A stretch of 39,323 nt of DNA from a virus. A program made the translations under genes and the position numbers. The DNA is taken from IMG/VR virus record IMGVR_UViG_3300028423_001017, positions 1 through 39,323 of that record. One strand, written 5' to 3'. The notes under the pieces are model-generated. The model did not search any database, was not told where the DNA came from, and was given only the letters and a program-made list of their open reading frames with translations. How positions within the stretch are numbered: position 1 is the first letter of the stretch; the number at the start of each line of letters is the position of its first letter. This document shows, piece by piece, positions 22,536 to 38,066 of the stretch.

Positions 22536-22543
22536 TATTTACA
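22536..22543 (-). promoter_or_regulatory. late promoter-like octamer (TGTAAATA, minus strand)
   Basis: On the minus strand TGTAAATA is followed by five bases (tactt) and the ATG of the zinc-ribbon gene. The second base deviates from the consensus, but the spacing is the same as at three plus-strand genes. Confidence 0.4.
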
Positions 22544-22563
22544 TTAAGATTACAAAATAATAC

Positions 22564-22571
22564 GATAAATA
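22564..22571 (+). promoter_or_regulatory. late promoter octamer (GATAAATA)
   Basis: GATAAATA 20 bases before the ATG of the IscA-type gene, with an AAGGAAGG ribosome binding site in the leader. It may also transcribe the 2116-residue virion protein gene. Confidence 0.65.
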
Positions 22572-22591
22572 TTTACAAGGAAGGTCTAAAC

Positions 22592-22966
22592 ATGAATATT
22601 TGCCAACTTACAACAGCAGCCAAAGAACAAATTCTTTCTCTTTGCCAAAGCAACAATGTCTGGGGCATAAGTTTAAATCTCAAAGGAGGCGGTTGCGCGG
22701 GCTTTGAGTACCAGTGGGACACAGTGCAAACTGCTGAAGATGTACAAGCAGGTGATTTTGTAATAAATGTGGATACAGATGCAAACTTTGTTATTGGTTC
22801 ACAGAGTCTTATGTTTTTGGCAGGAACCGAAGTCGACTATGTTAACAGTTTAGTAGGTTCCAATTTTGAAATAAGAAATCCTAATGCACAATCCAGCTGC
22901 GGATGTGGCGTTAGTGTAAATTTTGATATGGAAAAACTTCCAGATCTTACAAGCTCAGCAGTATAA
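22592..22966 (+). CDS. A-type iron-sulfur carrier (IscA/ErpA/HesB family)
   Basis: 124 residues from the ATG after AAGGAAGG; an upstream GTG-type extension would run across the late promoter and a minus-strand gene. The three cluster-binding cysteines are present: GGGCAGF (C35) and SSCGCGVS (C103, C105). The family receives [2Fe-2S] or [4Fe-4S] clusters and delivers them to apo-proteins. HesB-like genes are known from T4-like cyanophages. Here, five radical SAM enzymes encoded upstream are obvious possible clients, though the gene is late-promoted and adjacent to virion genes. Confidence 0.9.
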   Translation: MNICQLTTAAKEQILSLCQSNNVWGISLNLKGGGCAGFEYQWDTVQTAEDVQAGDFVINVDTDANFVIGSQSLMFLAGTEVDYVNSLVGSNFEIRNPNAQSSCGCGVSVNFDMEKLPDLTSSAV

Positions 22967-22977
22967 CGGAGAACACA

Positions 22978-29690
<6,713 letters not shown>

Positions 29691-29697
29691 TGAATGC

Positions 29698-29705
29698 GAT
29701 AAATA
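29698..29705 (+). promoter_or_regulatory. late promoter octamer (GATAAATA)
   Basis: GATAAATA 24 bases before the ATG of the 390-residue fibre gene. AGGA lies in the leader. Confidence 0.7.
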
Positions 29706-29729
29706 TACTAAAGAATAGGATTTACAAGT

Positions 29730-30902
29730 ATGGCAGACCGATTTCCACTGATAGTTGATGCAGAAGACAGTAACATAAAAGAACTTCCGCAAGGAGATAA
29801 TCTCGATCTTGACAATTCCAATATTGTAAATCTAACCGATTTGACAGCAGCTGGCACTGTCAGTGCTGAGATATTATCTGCTACAGTATCAATAAATGCA
29901 GATTCGATTGACATCGCTGACAGTATAACAGCAAACTCTATTGTTACTACTACCTCAATTCAATCCGACACAATTACAGTTGACGACACAGCAAACTTTG
30001 GATCCGATATTTCTGTTACAGGCGCAGTTGATGCTGCAAATTACACAGTAGATGGTTCGCCTCTCAGCAGTATACAAATACAAAGTGATTGGACAGAACA
30101 AGATGACCAAAACCCTGCTTATATTGCCAACAAGCCAACAATAAACAATATCAACGAATTGGACGATATTCCAGATGTGTTTGTTGGTTCTGCTACACTA
30201 GATCAAGTTCTTAGATATGATGGCGTAACTTGGCAAGCGTCAGATGTAATAGATCTAAGTGATTTCAGTGGCACAGGCCCTATTGATTACAACAGCAGTA
30301 CAGGTGTAATAAGTTTTGATAACTCAGTTACTAACTATATTACATTAACAGATGCAAAAAATAATATATCATTCGATGATGTAACTTCGGTTTTTAATGA
30401 GACTACCAATGAAATTATAGTAGGTGCAATAACAGCAGAGGACCAAACATCTCCTAGTAGTTTTCAAGATATTGAAGCAGGTTCAATTAACGTGTTTAAT
30501 GATATACAATCATCTACACTAAGTGCCACTGTCAATGTATCAACACCGACACTAGTATCAGACAATAACATAACAGTAAATCTTGGCAGTTCAAGTAACA
30601 GATTGAGTATTTCTCAAGGTTTCCTTAGACTTTCAGAAGTTAATAACAGTGCTGCTGGCGAACCCGGCGATATTAGATTAACCAACAGTGGAGCAATTGA
30701 ACTTTATTCATCCAATATTGGCACAGGCGGCTGGTTTCACATCGGCGGAGATGGCTTCGGCGCAACCCGTGGGTTGATTTTGCCATTCTTTACTACCGCA
30801 GAAAGAGATGCGATATCAGACCCGCAACCTGGCGAAACTATACTAAACAGCAGCACTAATACTTTACAGGTATACAACGGAGTAAGTTGGATTACTGTGT
30901 AA
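29730..30902 (+). CDS. tail fibre-like virion protein, 390 residues
   Basis: The N-terminus MADRFPLIVDAEDSNIKELP resembles beginnings of structural proteins in marine T4-like phages. Ser/Thr/Ile/Asp-rich beta repeats follow (SAEILSATVSINADSIDIADS...). DWTEQDDQNPAYIANKP near residue 120 is a known fibre motif. The C-terminus has ILPFFTTAERDAI..PGETILNSSTNTLQVYNGVSW, a common fibre tip or chaperone-like ending. It probably folds as a trimeric fibre acting in receptor binding. It has its own late promoter and ribosome binding site. Confidence 0.82.
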   Translation: MADRFPLIVDAEDSNIKELPQGDNLDLDNSNIVNLTDLTAAGTVSAEILSATVSINADSIDIADSITANSIVTTTSIQSDTITVDDTANFGSDISVTGAVDAANYTVDGSPLSSIQIQSDWTEQDDQNPAYIANKPTINNINELDDIPDVFVGSATLDQVLRYDGVTWQASDVIDLSDFSGTGPIDYNSSTGVISFDNSVTNYITLTDAKNNISFDDVTSVFNETTNEIIVGAITAEDQTSPSSFQDIEAGSINVFNDIQSSTLSATVNVSTPTLVSDNNITVNLGSSSNRLSISQGFLRLSEVNNSAAGEPGDIRLTNSGAIELYSSNIGTGGWFHIGGDGFGATRGLILPFFTTAERDAISDPQPGETILNSSTNTLQVYNGVSWITV

Positions 30903-30914
30903 ACCTGTATCCGT

Positions 30915-30922
30915 CATAAATA
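30915..30922 (+). promoter_or_regulatory. late promoter octamer (CATAAATA)
   Basis: CATAAATA 18 bases before the ATG at 30941, with GGAGAAGG between them. Confidence 0.7.
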
Positions 30923-30940
30923 TGTAAAACGGAGAAGGTT

Positions 30941-31624
30941 ATGACTATTACACCGATTGATGTAGGCTTGATTGCCAACGATGGTACAGGCGACGATTTA
31001 CGCGAAGCATTTATAAAAATCAATAATAATTTTGACGAAATAGATTTGCGTACCAGTATGACTACAGTTAGCAACGTAGGTCTAGAATCAGGCACTGGAT
31101 TATACAAAGAAACTGTTGGATCGGATTTGAGATTTCGAAAATTAGCAGTGAATCCTGCCTATCCTAATTCGTTGGGTATAGAGTTAAGTCCTGATGAAAA
31201 CACCGTTTATATTTGGTCACCACAAAATTCATTGTCTTTTACCAATGGTGTTGTTACACAAAGCTCAGATATAAGCAATCCTGTATATTTCACTGGCACA
31301 GAAGCTGCTAGCACTAGTATTACAACTAGGAACAACGGTGAAGACATTGAAGTAGTTGTCGACAGTCAACTGGTTCGTGAGACTGCCCCTCGATTAAATG
31401 CACATCTAGATGCACAAGGCAATGATTTAGTCAATGTATCTAACATCAACAACAACGATATTAGCTTACTTGATAATGTTATAGGGTTCGACTTTGGCAC
31501 ATTCTCCAATGTAAGATCGGGTATAATAGATTTTATTGTAAATTCTGTTGATGCCGATCTTGGAACTATACCAGAGGACAAACCAGACATAGTAGATCTT
31601 GGCAATCTGCCCGGCATATCATAA
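30941..31624 (+). CDS. virion protein with NDGTGD module, 227 residues
   Basis: Begins with DVGLIANDGTGDDLR...INNNFDEIDLR, the shared anchor module. The rest is a beta-rich domain with an acidic C-terminus (VDADLGTIPEDKPDIVDLG). Probably a baseplate or fibre-associated structural protein made late. It is followed nine bases later by the 1391-residue gene and likely co-translated with it. Confidence 0.82.
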   Translation: MTITPIDVGLIANDGTGDDLREAFIKINNNFDEIDLRTSMTTVSNVGLESGTGLYKETVGSDLRFRKLAVNPAYPNSLGIELSPDENTVYIWSPQNSLSFTNGVVTQSSDISNPVYFTGTEAASTSITTRNNGEDIEVVVDSQLVRETAPRLNAHLDAQGNDLVNVSNINNNDISLLDNVIGFDFGTFSNVRSGIIDFIVNSVDADLGTIPEDKPDIVDLGNLPGIS

Positions 31625-31633
31625 GGATTACCA

Positions 31634-34600
31634 ATGACTTGGACTGAAAAATCTGGATTTAATCTAGGCACAGTAGAAGAAAGAACCAATGTTGATATTG
31701 CTCTGCCTATAGCTGCGGATTCCGGTACAACTATAAAAAAAATTGCGGGCGAGCTGCCTCCTGGAGTTAGAATTCAAGATTTTTCATTGGTAGGTGTGCC
31801 TTTTGAAGTTAACAGAGTCACTGACTTTGAATTTACACTGAGGGCAACATCCGACAACGGAATAGCAGATAGAACATTCGTGATCACTGTACAAGGTGAA
31901 GATTTGCCGCAATGGATTACACCGCCAGGAAGATTAAACATAGGTGAACAAAAATTCAAATCATTCTGGTTAGATACAAAAAACAGTGAGTTTGGACTGT
32001 ATGTCACTAATGGAACCAGTAATTTTGTTCAAACACAAGTAGATTTATACAACGGTATTCCTAGTAGAACACAGGGCGTCGATGGTGATTATGCATTTAA
32101 TCTTGATAACAATCAATACTACATAAAACAAAACAATCGTTGGAGAGAAATCAATGACTCAGTGATTAAAAGTGTATTTGGCAACGATCAACAGGTTGTT
32201 GCCAGTATAGCTGTGCCAAATCCCAACACGGTTGATTTTTGGCTGAATCTAAATTCGCAAAACAATGGATTAGATTTGCGTTTGAGACAGTATGACAACG
32301 ATAAATCAGCATGGGTGCCTGTTGAATACACTGTGAGCGAAACTACTCCAACAGCACCATTTGATCAGCAAATTTGGTTGCAGAGCTTTCCGCAACAAGC
32401 GCGATTTAATCTCAAGATTTACAACTTAGCAGAACGTCAATGGCAGTCTTTTGATTATGATTTTGGATTTACGCCGCCTGACAATACCAAAAATGCTTTT
32501 TTTATTTTAGACAATACTCCAGTGGACTTTGATTTAGAAGCAATTGATAGCGATTTAGCTGCCGGCGACGATCTCTACTATTACATAGCCAATGGCGAAG
32601 GCCAGTTGCCCAGTGGTTTAGAATTGTCTGCTTCGGGTAAAATAACAGGCATAGTAAATCCTATTTTGGCGCTGGATGCCGGTGACGAACCAGGGTATGA
32701 TCTCAATCTGTATGACAACGTACCACTGGATTTTGGAGTGTTGGACGACGGCGAATCTGTAACACCAAATAAAATAAACAGATATTTTAACTTTACTGTT
32801 ACAGTAGCCGATGATGTAAATGAAATCAAGAGAGATTTTCAAATTTATGTGGTAAGCGACGATTTCCTCAGAGCAGACAACACTATTATGAAATCCGCTA
32901 CTGGGTTGTTTACTGCTGATGTCACTTTCTTGCGCAAACCTTTGTGGCTTACTCCGGGTTATTTAGGTTTAAGAAGAGCAGACAATTTTCAAACATTCTT
33001 CCTTGAGATTTTTGACCCGAACAGTCTACTTGGCAAAATATCTTATGTGTTAAAAGAAATAAACGATGACGGTTCTGTCAGTGAGTTACCACCAGGAATG
33101 AGTTTGGACAGAGCCACTGGCGAAATATTTGGACAAATACCTTATCAACCTGCTGTGACAAAACAATATAGATTTACCATAGAAGCTTTGCGCAGCGAAA
33201 ACGACGTGGACAGTGTTGAAATCTCTGCCAATGTGTTTGAAGATACACTGAGCGGCAAACAGAGTTTGAGATTATTTAAACTGCCCACAGGGACACAAGA
33301 CAACATCAACGATCTAAATGCTCTAGTAGGGCAAAACATCAATATTGAAAATAATATATACAAAGTTGTCAGCGTAGACGACAGCAACAGCAATTTTGAC
33401 GTGCTCAATTTGGACAGACAACTGGTGCCAACTTACAAAGCAAAGCCGCTTACACTGATCAAAGACCACAGCTTTGGCGAATCAAGCTTGTATGTGTCCT
33501 TTGACAGCTTGGAAAACAGCAGGGATTTGGAATATTGGTTTCCGAGCAAAAATACCGAAGACAGAACCAAATTGGTTTTCAGTAGCAGCGAAGAGTACAG
33601 CATAGAAAATGTTATACCTTACATAGCATGGACAATAACAGCCAACAGTGCAGGCGGTGTTATAGAATTCAATTTTGACGAAGCAGGCATCAATCAAGTA
33701 CAGGATTTTGAAACTGCTATCGAGAACTACATTGACCAAGTGTTGTTGGCCGATACTGTGTATACTTCTGCAGATTGCAAAATCAACATTGTTTCACAGG
33801 ATCTAATTTATTTAGAATTACCAAGAACTGCAAAAACATTAAATCGCAGTCTTATAGAAAAACCGTTTCATCTGGAAGACAGCACTGAAATTGATGTTTT
33901 CAAAGGCGGAGCAGAGTTATCCGATGCTGAATTTTGGCAAGTGTTTTTGGACACTGGGTTGACACGCAGCTTTACAACAGGCAAACAATTGGCGTTGGCT
34001 ATTGCAAAAGCAACAACAATAACACAGAGAATAAATGTTTCAGACACCGAAGTCATCAGCAATATAAAAACATTCACAGTTGACATTTTGGGCAATGTTG
34101 ACAGCACAATCAATTGGCAAACACCGTCTGTATTGCCTGATATCGAAGCTAATCGCGTAAGCTATCTCAGTTTGAAGGCTACTACTACATTGGTAGGTTC
34201 AAATATCAAATACAATATTGTAAAGGGCAAACTGCCTAACGGTTTAGAATTAAAAAGAAATGGTGAAATAACTGGCAGAGTAAATCAGTTTTCAGCAGAC
34301 CCTGTATTGTATAAGGGAATTTTCAAAAACGATCGTCTTTATCAACAAAATGATTTAATACGAGTTGACAACGATTATTATAAATGCATCAAAGATTATC
34401 CTGTTAATACGTTTTTTGATGTTAGCAACACTGAATACTGGCAAAGTTACGATTTGCAAAGCAACAAAGGTCTCACCTACATTGATAGAAATTACAATCA
34501 ATGGATTTTAGGATATGATTATACAGTCGGCGACATTGTTGAATTTGCAGATATATCATACAAATGCGTTCAAGATCACACAGCCAGCAGCAACAACAGA

Positions 34601-35809
34601 CCTGACCAAGACACTGATTCGGTTTTTTGGCAAGTGTTGCAACAGACCACTGTTTTTGACGGCGGCACCACCAGCTTTGATAGAGTATTTACATTCACTG
34701 CGCTGGCAAGAGATAATTTTGGCTACAGCGCAGATACCAAAGAATTTGTTTTGACAGTGAGAGATGTTGATCAGCGTGTGTATACAAATGTATATATGAA
34801 ACCTTTGTTGAAAAAGGAACAGCGCAGAGTGGTCGAAAGTCTAGTAAACAACTTCAATGTGTTTTCGCCTGATTTAATATATCGTCCGTATGATAGAAAT
34901 TTTGGAATTCAAAAAGATTTAAAGACTTTGGTATATGCTGGCATCGAACAAAGAGAAGTAAACTATTTTGCAGCAGCTACAGTGAAGAATCACCGCAGAA
35001 AACGATTCAATTTTGGAGAAGTAAAAACTGCTGTGGCAAAACAACCCGGATCAAACCAAATTGTGTACGAAGTTGTGTATGTGGATTTGATTGATCCACA
35101 AGAGCCCGGCGCTGGCACTGTGCAGGAAAGATCCAAAATTAAAACCAAGCAATCTCTAAAAATAAATCAGGTCGAATTAGAAACCAAAGACGACAGCAGT
35201 TTAGAAGCAGTTGCCAATGACACTTTTGTAATACAGGGCAGAATCCAAACAGTAAACATCAATGCAGTAAATGGCGGATTTAATGTTGTAACAAAAAATG
35301 CCGAAAACATCAGAGTAGGCAACAACGGGCAAGTGGGTGTCATTTTGAGAGATTTAACCACAGTGACTTTTAGAAGTTCTAGCTTGAATAGCACTGTTAC
35401 AAACAGCGTTGACAGATACAGACCAAAAAACACTGTGATTACTGCGGACACAACTGCACATTTAGCAAGTCAAAACAAAGATCAATTTAGATATATAAGC
35501 AATATCAGTAACATGCGAAAAAGAATTGAAAACATTGGCATAAATGAAAGACAGTTTTTGCCATTGTGGATGCGCACCAGTCAACAAGGTGATATACAAC
35601 AAATTGATTATGTAACTGCAATTCCACTGTGCTATTGTAAACCAGGAACAAGTGAAACAATAAAAGAAAATATAGAAAACTTTATTGCAACCACTGAGTT
35701 TTCATTTAACCGTATAAACTATGAAATAGATAGATATATTGTAGAGGGCACAGAGTCGAATCCAAACGATCAATACATACTTTTTGGAAATTACAAACAC
35801 AATATTTAA
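31634..35809 (+). CDS. giant virion protein with Ig-like and carbohydrate-binding repeats, 1391 residues
   Basis: Four putative-Ig (He_PIG-type) signatures are visible: LPPGVRIQDFSLVGVP (41-56), LPSGLELSASGKITG (about 324), LPPGMSLDRATGEIFG (about 485) and LPNGLELKRNGEITG (about 866). Between about 890 and 1000 lie two copies of a chitin/cellulose-binding (CBM5/12-like) pattern: YQQNDLIRVDNDYYKC...YWQ and YTVGDIVEFADISYKC...FWQ. The C-terminal third includes a conserved-looking segment with CYCKPG. It is a likely tail-fibre or adhesin protein with glycan-binding ability. AAGGA precedes the ATG. Confidence 0.84.
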   Translation: MTWTEKSGFNLGTVEERTNVDIALPIAADSGTTIKKIAGELPPGVRIQDFSLVGVPFEVNRVTDFEFTLRATSDNGIADRTFVITVQGEDLPQWITPPGRLNIGEQKFKSFWLDTKNSEFGLYVTNGTSNFVQTQVDLYNGIPSRTQGVDGDYAFNLDNNQYYIKQNNRWREINDSVIKSVFGNDQQVVASIAVPNPNTVDFWLNLNSQNNGLDLRLRQYDNDKSAWVPVEYTVSETTPTAPFDQQIWLQSFPQQARFNLKIYNLAERQWQSFDYDFGFTPPDNTKNAFFILDNTPVDFDLEAIDSDLAAGDDLYYYIANGEGQLPSGLELSASGKITGIVNPILALDAGDEPGYDLNLYDNVPLDFGVLDDGESVTPNKINRYFNFTVTVADDVNEIKRDFQIYVVSDDFLRADNTIMKSATGLFTADVTFLRKPLWLTPGYLGLRRADNFQTFFLEIFDPNSLLGKISYVLKEINDDGSVSELPPGMSLDRATGEIFGQIPYQPAVTKQYRFTIEALRSENDVDSVEISANVFEDTLSGKQSLRLFKLPTGTQDNINDLNALVGQNINIENNIYKVVSVDDSNSNFDVLNLDRQLVPTYKAKPLTLIKDHSFGESSLYVSFDSLENSRDLEYWFPSKNTEDRTKLVFSSSEEYSIENVIPYIAWTITANSAGGVIEFNFDEAGINQVQDFETAIENYIDQVLLADTVYTSADCKINIVSQDLIYLELPRTAKTLNRSLIEKPFHLEDSTEIDVFKGGAELSDAEFWQVFLDTGLTRSFTTGKQLALAIAKATTITQRINVSDTEVISNIKTFTVDILGNVDSTINWQTPSVLPDIEANRVSYLSLKATTTLVGSNIKYNIVKGKLPNGLELKRNGEITGRVNQFSADPVLYKGIFKNDRLYQQNDLIRVDNDYYKCIKDYPVNTFFDVSNTEYWQSYDLQSNKGLTYIDRNYNQWILGYDYTVGDIVEFADISYKCVQDHTASSNNRPDQDTDSVFWQVLQQTTVFDGGTTSFDRVFTFTALARDNFGYSADTKEFVLTVRDVDQRVYTNVYMKPLLKKEQRRVVESLVNNFNVFSPDLIYRPYDRNFGIQKDLKTLVYAGIEQREVNYFAAATVKNHRRKRFNFGEVKTAVAKQPGSNQIVYEVVYVDLIDPQEPGAGTVQERSKIKTKQSLKINQVELETKDDSSLEAVANDTFVIQGRIQTVNINAVNGGFNVVTKNAENIRVGNNGQVGVILRDLTTVTFRSSSLNSTVTNSVDRYRPKNTVITADTTAHLASQNKDQFRYISNISNMRKRIENIGINERQFLPLWMRTSQQGDIQQIDYVTAIPLCYCKPGTSETIKENIENFIATTEFSFNRINYEIDRYIVEGTESNPNDQYILFGNYKHNI

Positions 35810-35812
35810 ACT

Positions 35813-35820
35813 GATAAATA
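35813..35820 (+). promoter_or_regulatory. late promoter octamer (GATAAATA)
   Basis: GATAAATA 21 bases before the ATG at 35842. AAAGGA lies in the leader. Confidence 0.7.
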
Positions 35821-35841
35821 AAGACACAAAGGAAACACAGC

Positions 35842-36456
35842 ATGCCAAGTAATATTATAAGCGAAACAATCGATGAGCAGTATCCTGTTGCCGGTGCAGA
35901 CAACGACTCTCAAGGTTTTAGAGATAATTTTAATATCATCAAACAAAACGCTGCAAATGCAAAAATTGAAATAGACGATTTACAAGAAAAAGCTGTGTTA
36001 AAAGCACCGCTAACAGGCGAAAGCTCAGTAAACAACAATTTTGATAACAATACTATCAGTGTTGTAAATTTTCTACAATCTACTATGGAAACAAACACTG
36101 CAATTGTGCCAGACAATGACAGGCCTGTGAGTTTTCAAGGCGGGCATTACTATGTTGTTGACACAGTGAGCACAAATATTGTGCTTACTTTCCAAGATTG
36201 GCCACTGGTTGACCAATATGCAGAAATCACTGTTCAACTAACTGGCAATGGCAGTGCTGCTCACACAGTGACATTTGCAAGCGAATATGCCAGTGGAGCA
36301 ACAAGCAATTTATACACTGACAGTTTTGGATCATGGGCAGGTTCCAGTGTGGATCTCAACATGTCTACTTCAACTGCAACTATAATCAAAGCATGGACCA
36401 CTAATCAAGGTCAAGATGTTTACCTTAGATATCTTGGCGAATATTCACAGGTATAA
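35842..36456 (+). CDS. virion structural protein, 204 residues
   Basis: The N-terminus PVAGADNDSQGFRDNFNIIKQN is a diverged version of the NDGTGD/NF module. The middle VVDTVSTNIVLTFQDWP and SAAHTVTFASEYASGAT are beta strands typical of fibre or baseplate proteins. Late promoter and AAAGGA ribosome binding site upstream. Probably a baseplate or fibre component. Confidence 0.8.
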   Translation: MPSNIISETIDEQYPVAGADNDSQGFRDNFNIIKQNAANAKIEIDDLQEKAVLKAPLTGESSVNNNFDNNTISVVNFLQSTMETNTAIVPDNDRPVSFQGGHYYVVDTVSTNIVLTFQDWPLVDQYAEITVQLTGNGSAAHTVTFASEYASGATSNLYTDSFGSWAGSSVDLNMSTSTATIIKAWTTNQGQDVYLRYLGEYSQV

Positions 36457-36459
36457 TCA

Positions 36460-36693
36460 ATGCATCCAAATTTAGAAAAAGTATCTGAGCTTAGCAATGC
36501 TGAGTTAGAGCAAAAGATATCAACGCTGAATCGATACTATTTTATGACAGAAAACGATCAAGTAAAACAACAGATAGTTCTAGTGCTTGACGATTTAAAA
36601 TTAGAACAGGAAAATCGCAGAATCCGCGAATACCAAAAACAATCCCAAAACAACGACGATAATGGTCTTGACGACTTGATCAACATCAGTTAA
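36460..36693 (+). CDS. small helical protein, paralogue of the 38014 product
   Basis: 77 residues, mostly helical and charged. The pattern LExKIxxLNRYYF...D..KQQ...LVLDDLKLE is matched by the protein encoded at 38014 (LESKLGRLNSAYF...RQE...LLIDEIKLE), so the two are probably duplicates. The C-terminal tail (NNDDNGLDDLINIS) is absent from the other copy. It starts three bases after the preceding stop without its own ribosome binding site. Function unknown. Confidence 0.75.
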   Translation: MHPNLEKVSELSNAELEQKISTLNRYYFMTENDQVKQQIVLVLDDLKLEQENRRIREYQKQSQNNDDNGLDDLINIS

Positions 36694-36702
36694 TATACAA
36701 AT

Positions 36703-37239
36703 ATGCTCATGAAAACAGATGACCTAGGTATACCGCGATTTACCAGTCGCGACCTTATTAATATAATCTACAGCGGCAATGTGGATAAATGTCATGTGGT
36801 TCTCTGTGATCCAAGTGACGATGTAGACCGTTTTAACACAGTCATGGAAAAACAAGGTCTTCCTAAACTGCAAAAATACATTCCTGTTGATGTTGAACAA
36901 AAACAATTTGACGCTGTGTGTCAAAGTGAATGGCTTATGCCCGAAGAATACAAGAAAATCAATATATTGGAGTACTTAACTCACAATTCCAAGTTTAGAG
37001 GATGTTCCAAAGAAGTATGGGACAGAGTGCATGAAGAACTAGAAGCGTTTAACGAACGTGGTATGTTTGATTTGTTACGCTATATGATTTATCTCGTAGA
37101 CTACATGCGTGAAAATGACATTGTTTGGGGTGTGGGCCGAGGCAGTTCAGTGGCATCATACATACTGTATTTGATTGGTGTGCACAGAATCGACTCAATC
37201 AAATACAATTTAGACTGGCGTGAGTTTTTGAGAGACTAA
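36703..37239 (+). CDS. DnaE-like fragment protein, 178 residues
   Basis: The C-terminal part VWGVGRGSSVASYILYLIG (141-159), followed by IDSIKYNLDWREFL, matches the region of bacterial DNA polymerase III alpha (DnaE) just before the catalytic aspartates (GxGRGSAAGSLV...PIxYxLLFERFL). The protein stops where the polymerase active site would begin, so it cannot be a polymerase. The N-terminal 100 residues are not clearly PHP-like. I have the impression that similar stand-alone proteins occur in T4-like cyanophages. It may bind nucleotides, DNA or the host replisome; this is inference. ATGs at 36703 and 36709 are both possible starts. Confidence 0.7.
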   Translation: MLMKTDDLGIPRFTSRDLINIIYSGNVDKCHVVLCDPSDDVDRFNTVMEKQGLPKLQKYIPVDVEQKQFDAVCQSEWLMPEEYKKINILEYLTHNSKFRGCSKEVWDRVHEELEAFNERGMFDLLRYMIYLVDYMRENDIVWGVGRGSSVASYILYLIGVHRIDSIKYNLDWREFLRD

Positions 37240-37266
37240 ATATACGCATATTACTAGGAGAATACA

Positions 37267-37665
37267 ATGGTACAAAAGTCAAGAGGTCGCAAGATTTACA
37301 GAACAATGCAAGGCAAACAAGTAGATCTTGACTTGCTTATAAAAAGAAATGAGAATGTTCCTGCGGTGGGCAATGCTAGAGTAAATGCCAGAGGCGACGA
37401 GTTAGGTCCAGGCGGAAAAATCATCCGCAAACGCGAAGAAGTTGTTCAAGATTATTATCAAAACAACAAGCCTGTGGCAGACGAGCCAGTTCTGAAACAA
37501 CCAACCACAAAACCTGTTGCTGAAGATATTGCAGAACTGGAACAGTTTGACAACGAACCTGTTCCAACAAAATCTCCAACACAAAGTAAACAGTCCTCAA
37601 CACAAAAAAAGCAGGATTGGGTCGAAGACAAAGACGGAAATTTTAAATCAAAGGACAACGAATGA
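37267..37665 (+). CDS. conserved-looking phage protein with disordered tail
   Basis: 132 residues. The N-terminus is basic (SRGRKIYRTMQGKQVDLD) and VGNARVNARGDELGPGGKI looks like a conserved phage motif. The second half is Pro/Gln/Thr/Lys-rich and probably disordered, ending DWVEDKDGNFKSKDNE. It has a good AGGAG before the ATG. It overlaps the GroES-like gene by four bases (ATGA). A virion-assembly role is possible from its neighbours only. Confidence 0.75.
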   Translation: MVQKSRGRKIYRTMQGKQVDLDLLIKRNENVPAVGNARVNARGDELGPGGKIIRKREEVVQDYYQNNKPVADEPVLKQPTTKPVAEDIAELEQFDNEPVPTKSPTQSKQSSTQKKQDWVEDKDGNFKSKDNE

Positions 37666-38066
37666 CAATGAATTTGAATGCCATACACGGTGAATTAAAG
37701 CCAATTAAAAATCGTGTTATTGTTTCCAATATGCATTTTGGTGAACAGAAAACTGCCGGTGGAATTATAATTTCTGACGACGATGGTCAAACCCGTGGCA
37801 TCTATCCACGCTGGGGTCAAGTGCATGCCAAAGGTCCTGAAAACACAGAACCATACAGTGTCGGTGATTGGATTCTAGTTGAACACGGCAGGTGGACTAG
37901 AAGTGTAAAGCTTGACGAAGGCAACGGTGAAGAAGAACTGCGCATGGTAGAAGCAGAATCAGTGCTGGGGTGGAGCAAAACCAAACCCGACGGTGTGCAA
38001 ATAGGAGCAGAATATGCTGACGGTGAAGCAGCAACAATCGATCCTAGTTCGTTCATCGACGCATGA
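37662..38066 (+). CDS. GroES-like co-chaperonin (T4 gp31-type role possible)
   Basis: 134 residues. LKPIKNRVIVSN at 12-23 and a mobile loop EQKTAGGIIISDD at 28-40 match GroES (the ETKxAGGIVL loop that docks on GroEL). VGDWILVEHGRWTR corresponds to the GroES dome-strand region VGDxVLF. The C-terminal extension (from about 95) is not in bacterial GroES. In T4, gp31 replaces GroES for folding the capsid protein; a similar role is plausible here but not shown. Start at the ATG overlapping the previous stop; AAGGA just upstream. Confidence 0.78.
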   Translation: MTMNLNAIHGELKPIKNRVIVSNMHFGEQKTAGGIIISDDDGQTRGIYPRWGQVHAKGPENTEPYSVGDWILVEHGRWTRSVKLDEGNGEEELRMVEAESVLGWSKTKPDGVQIGAEYADGEAATIDPSSFIDA

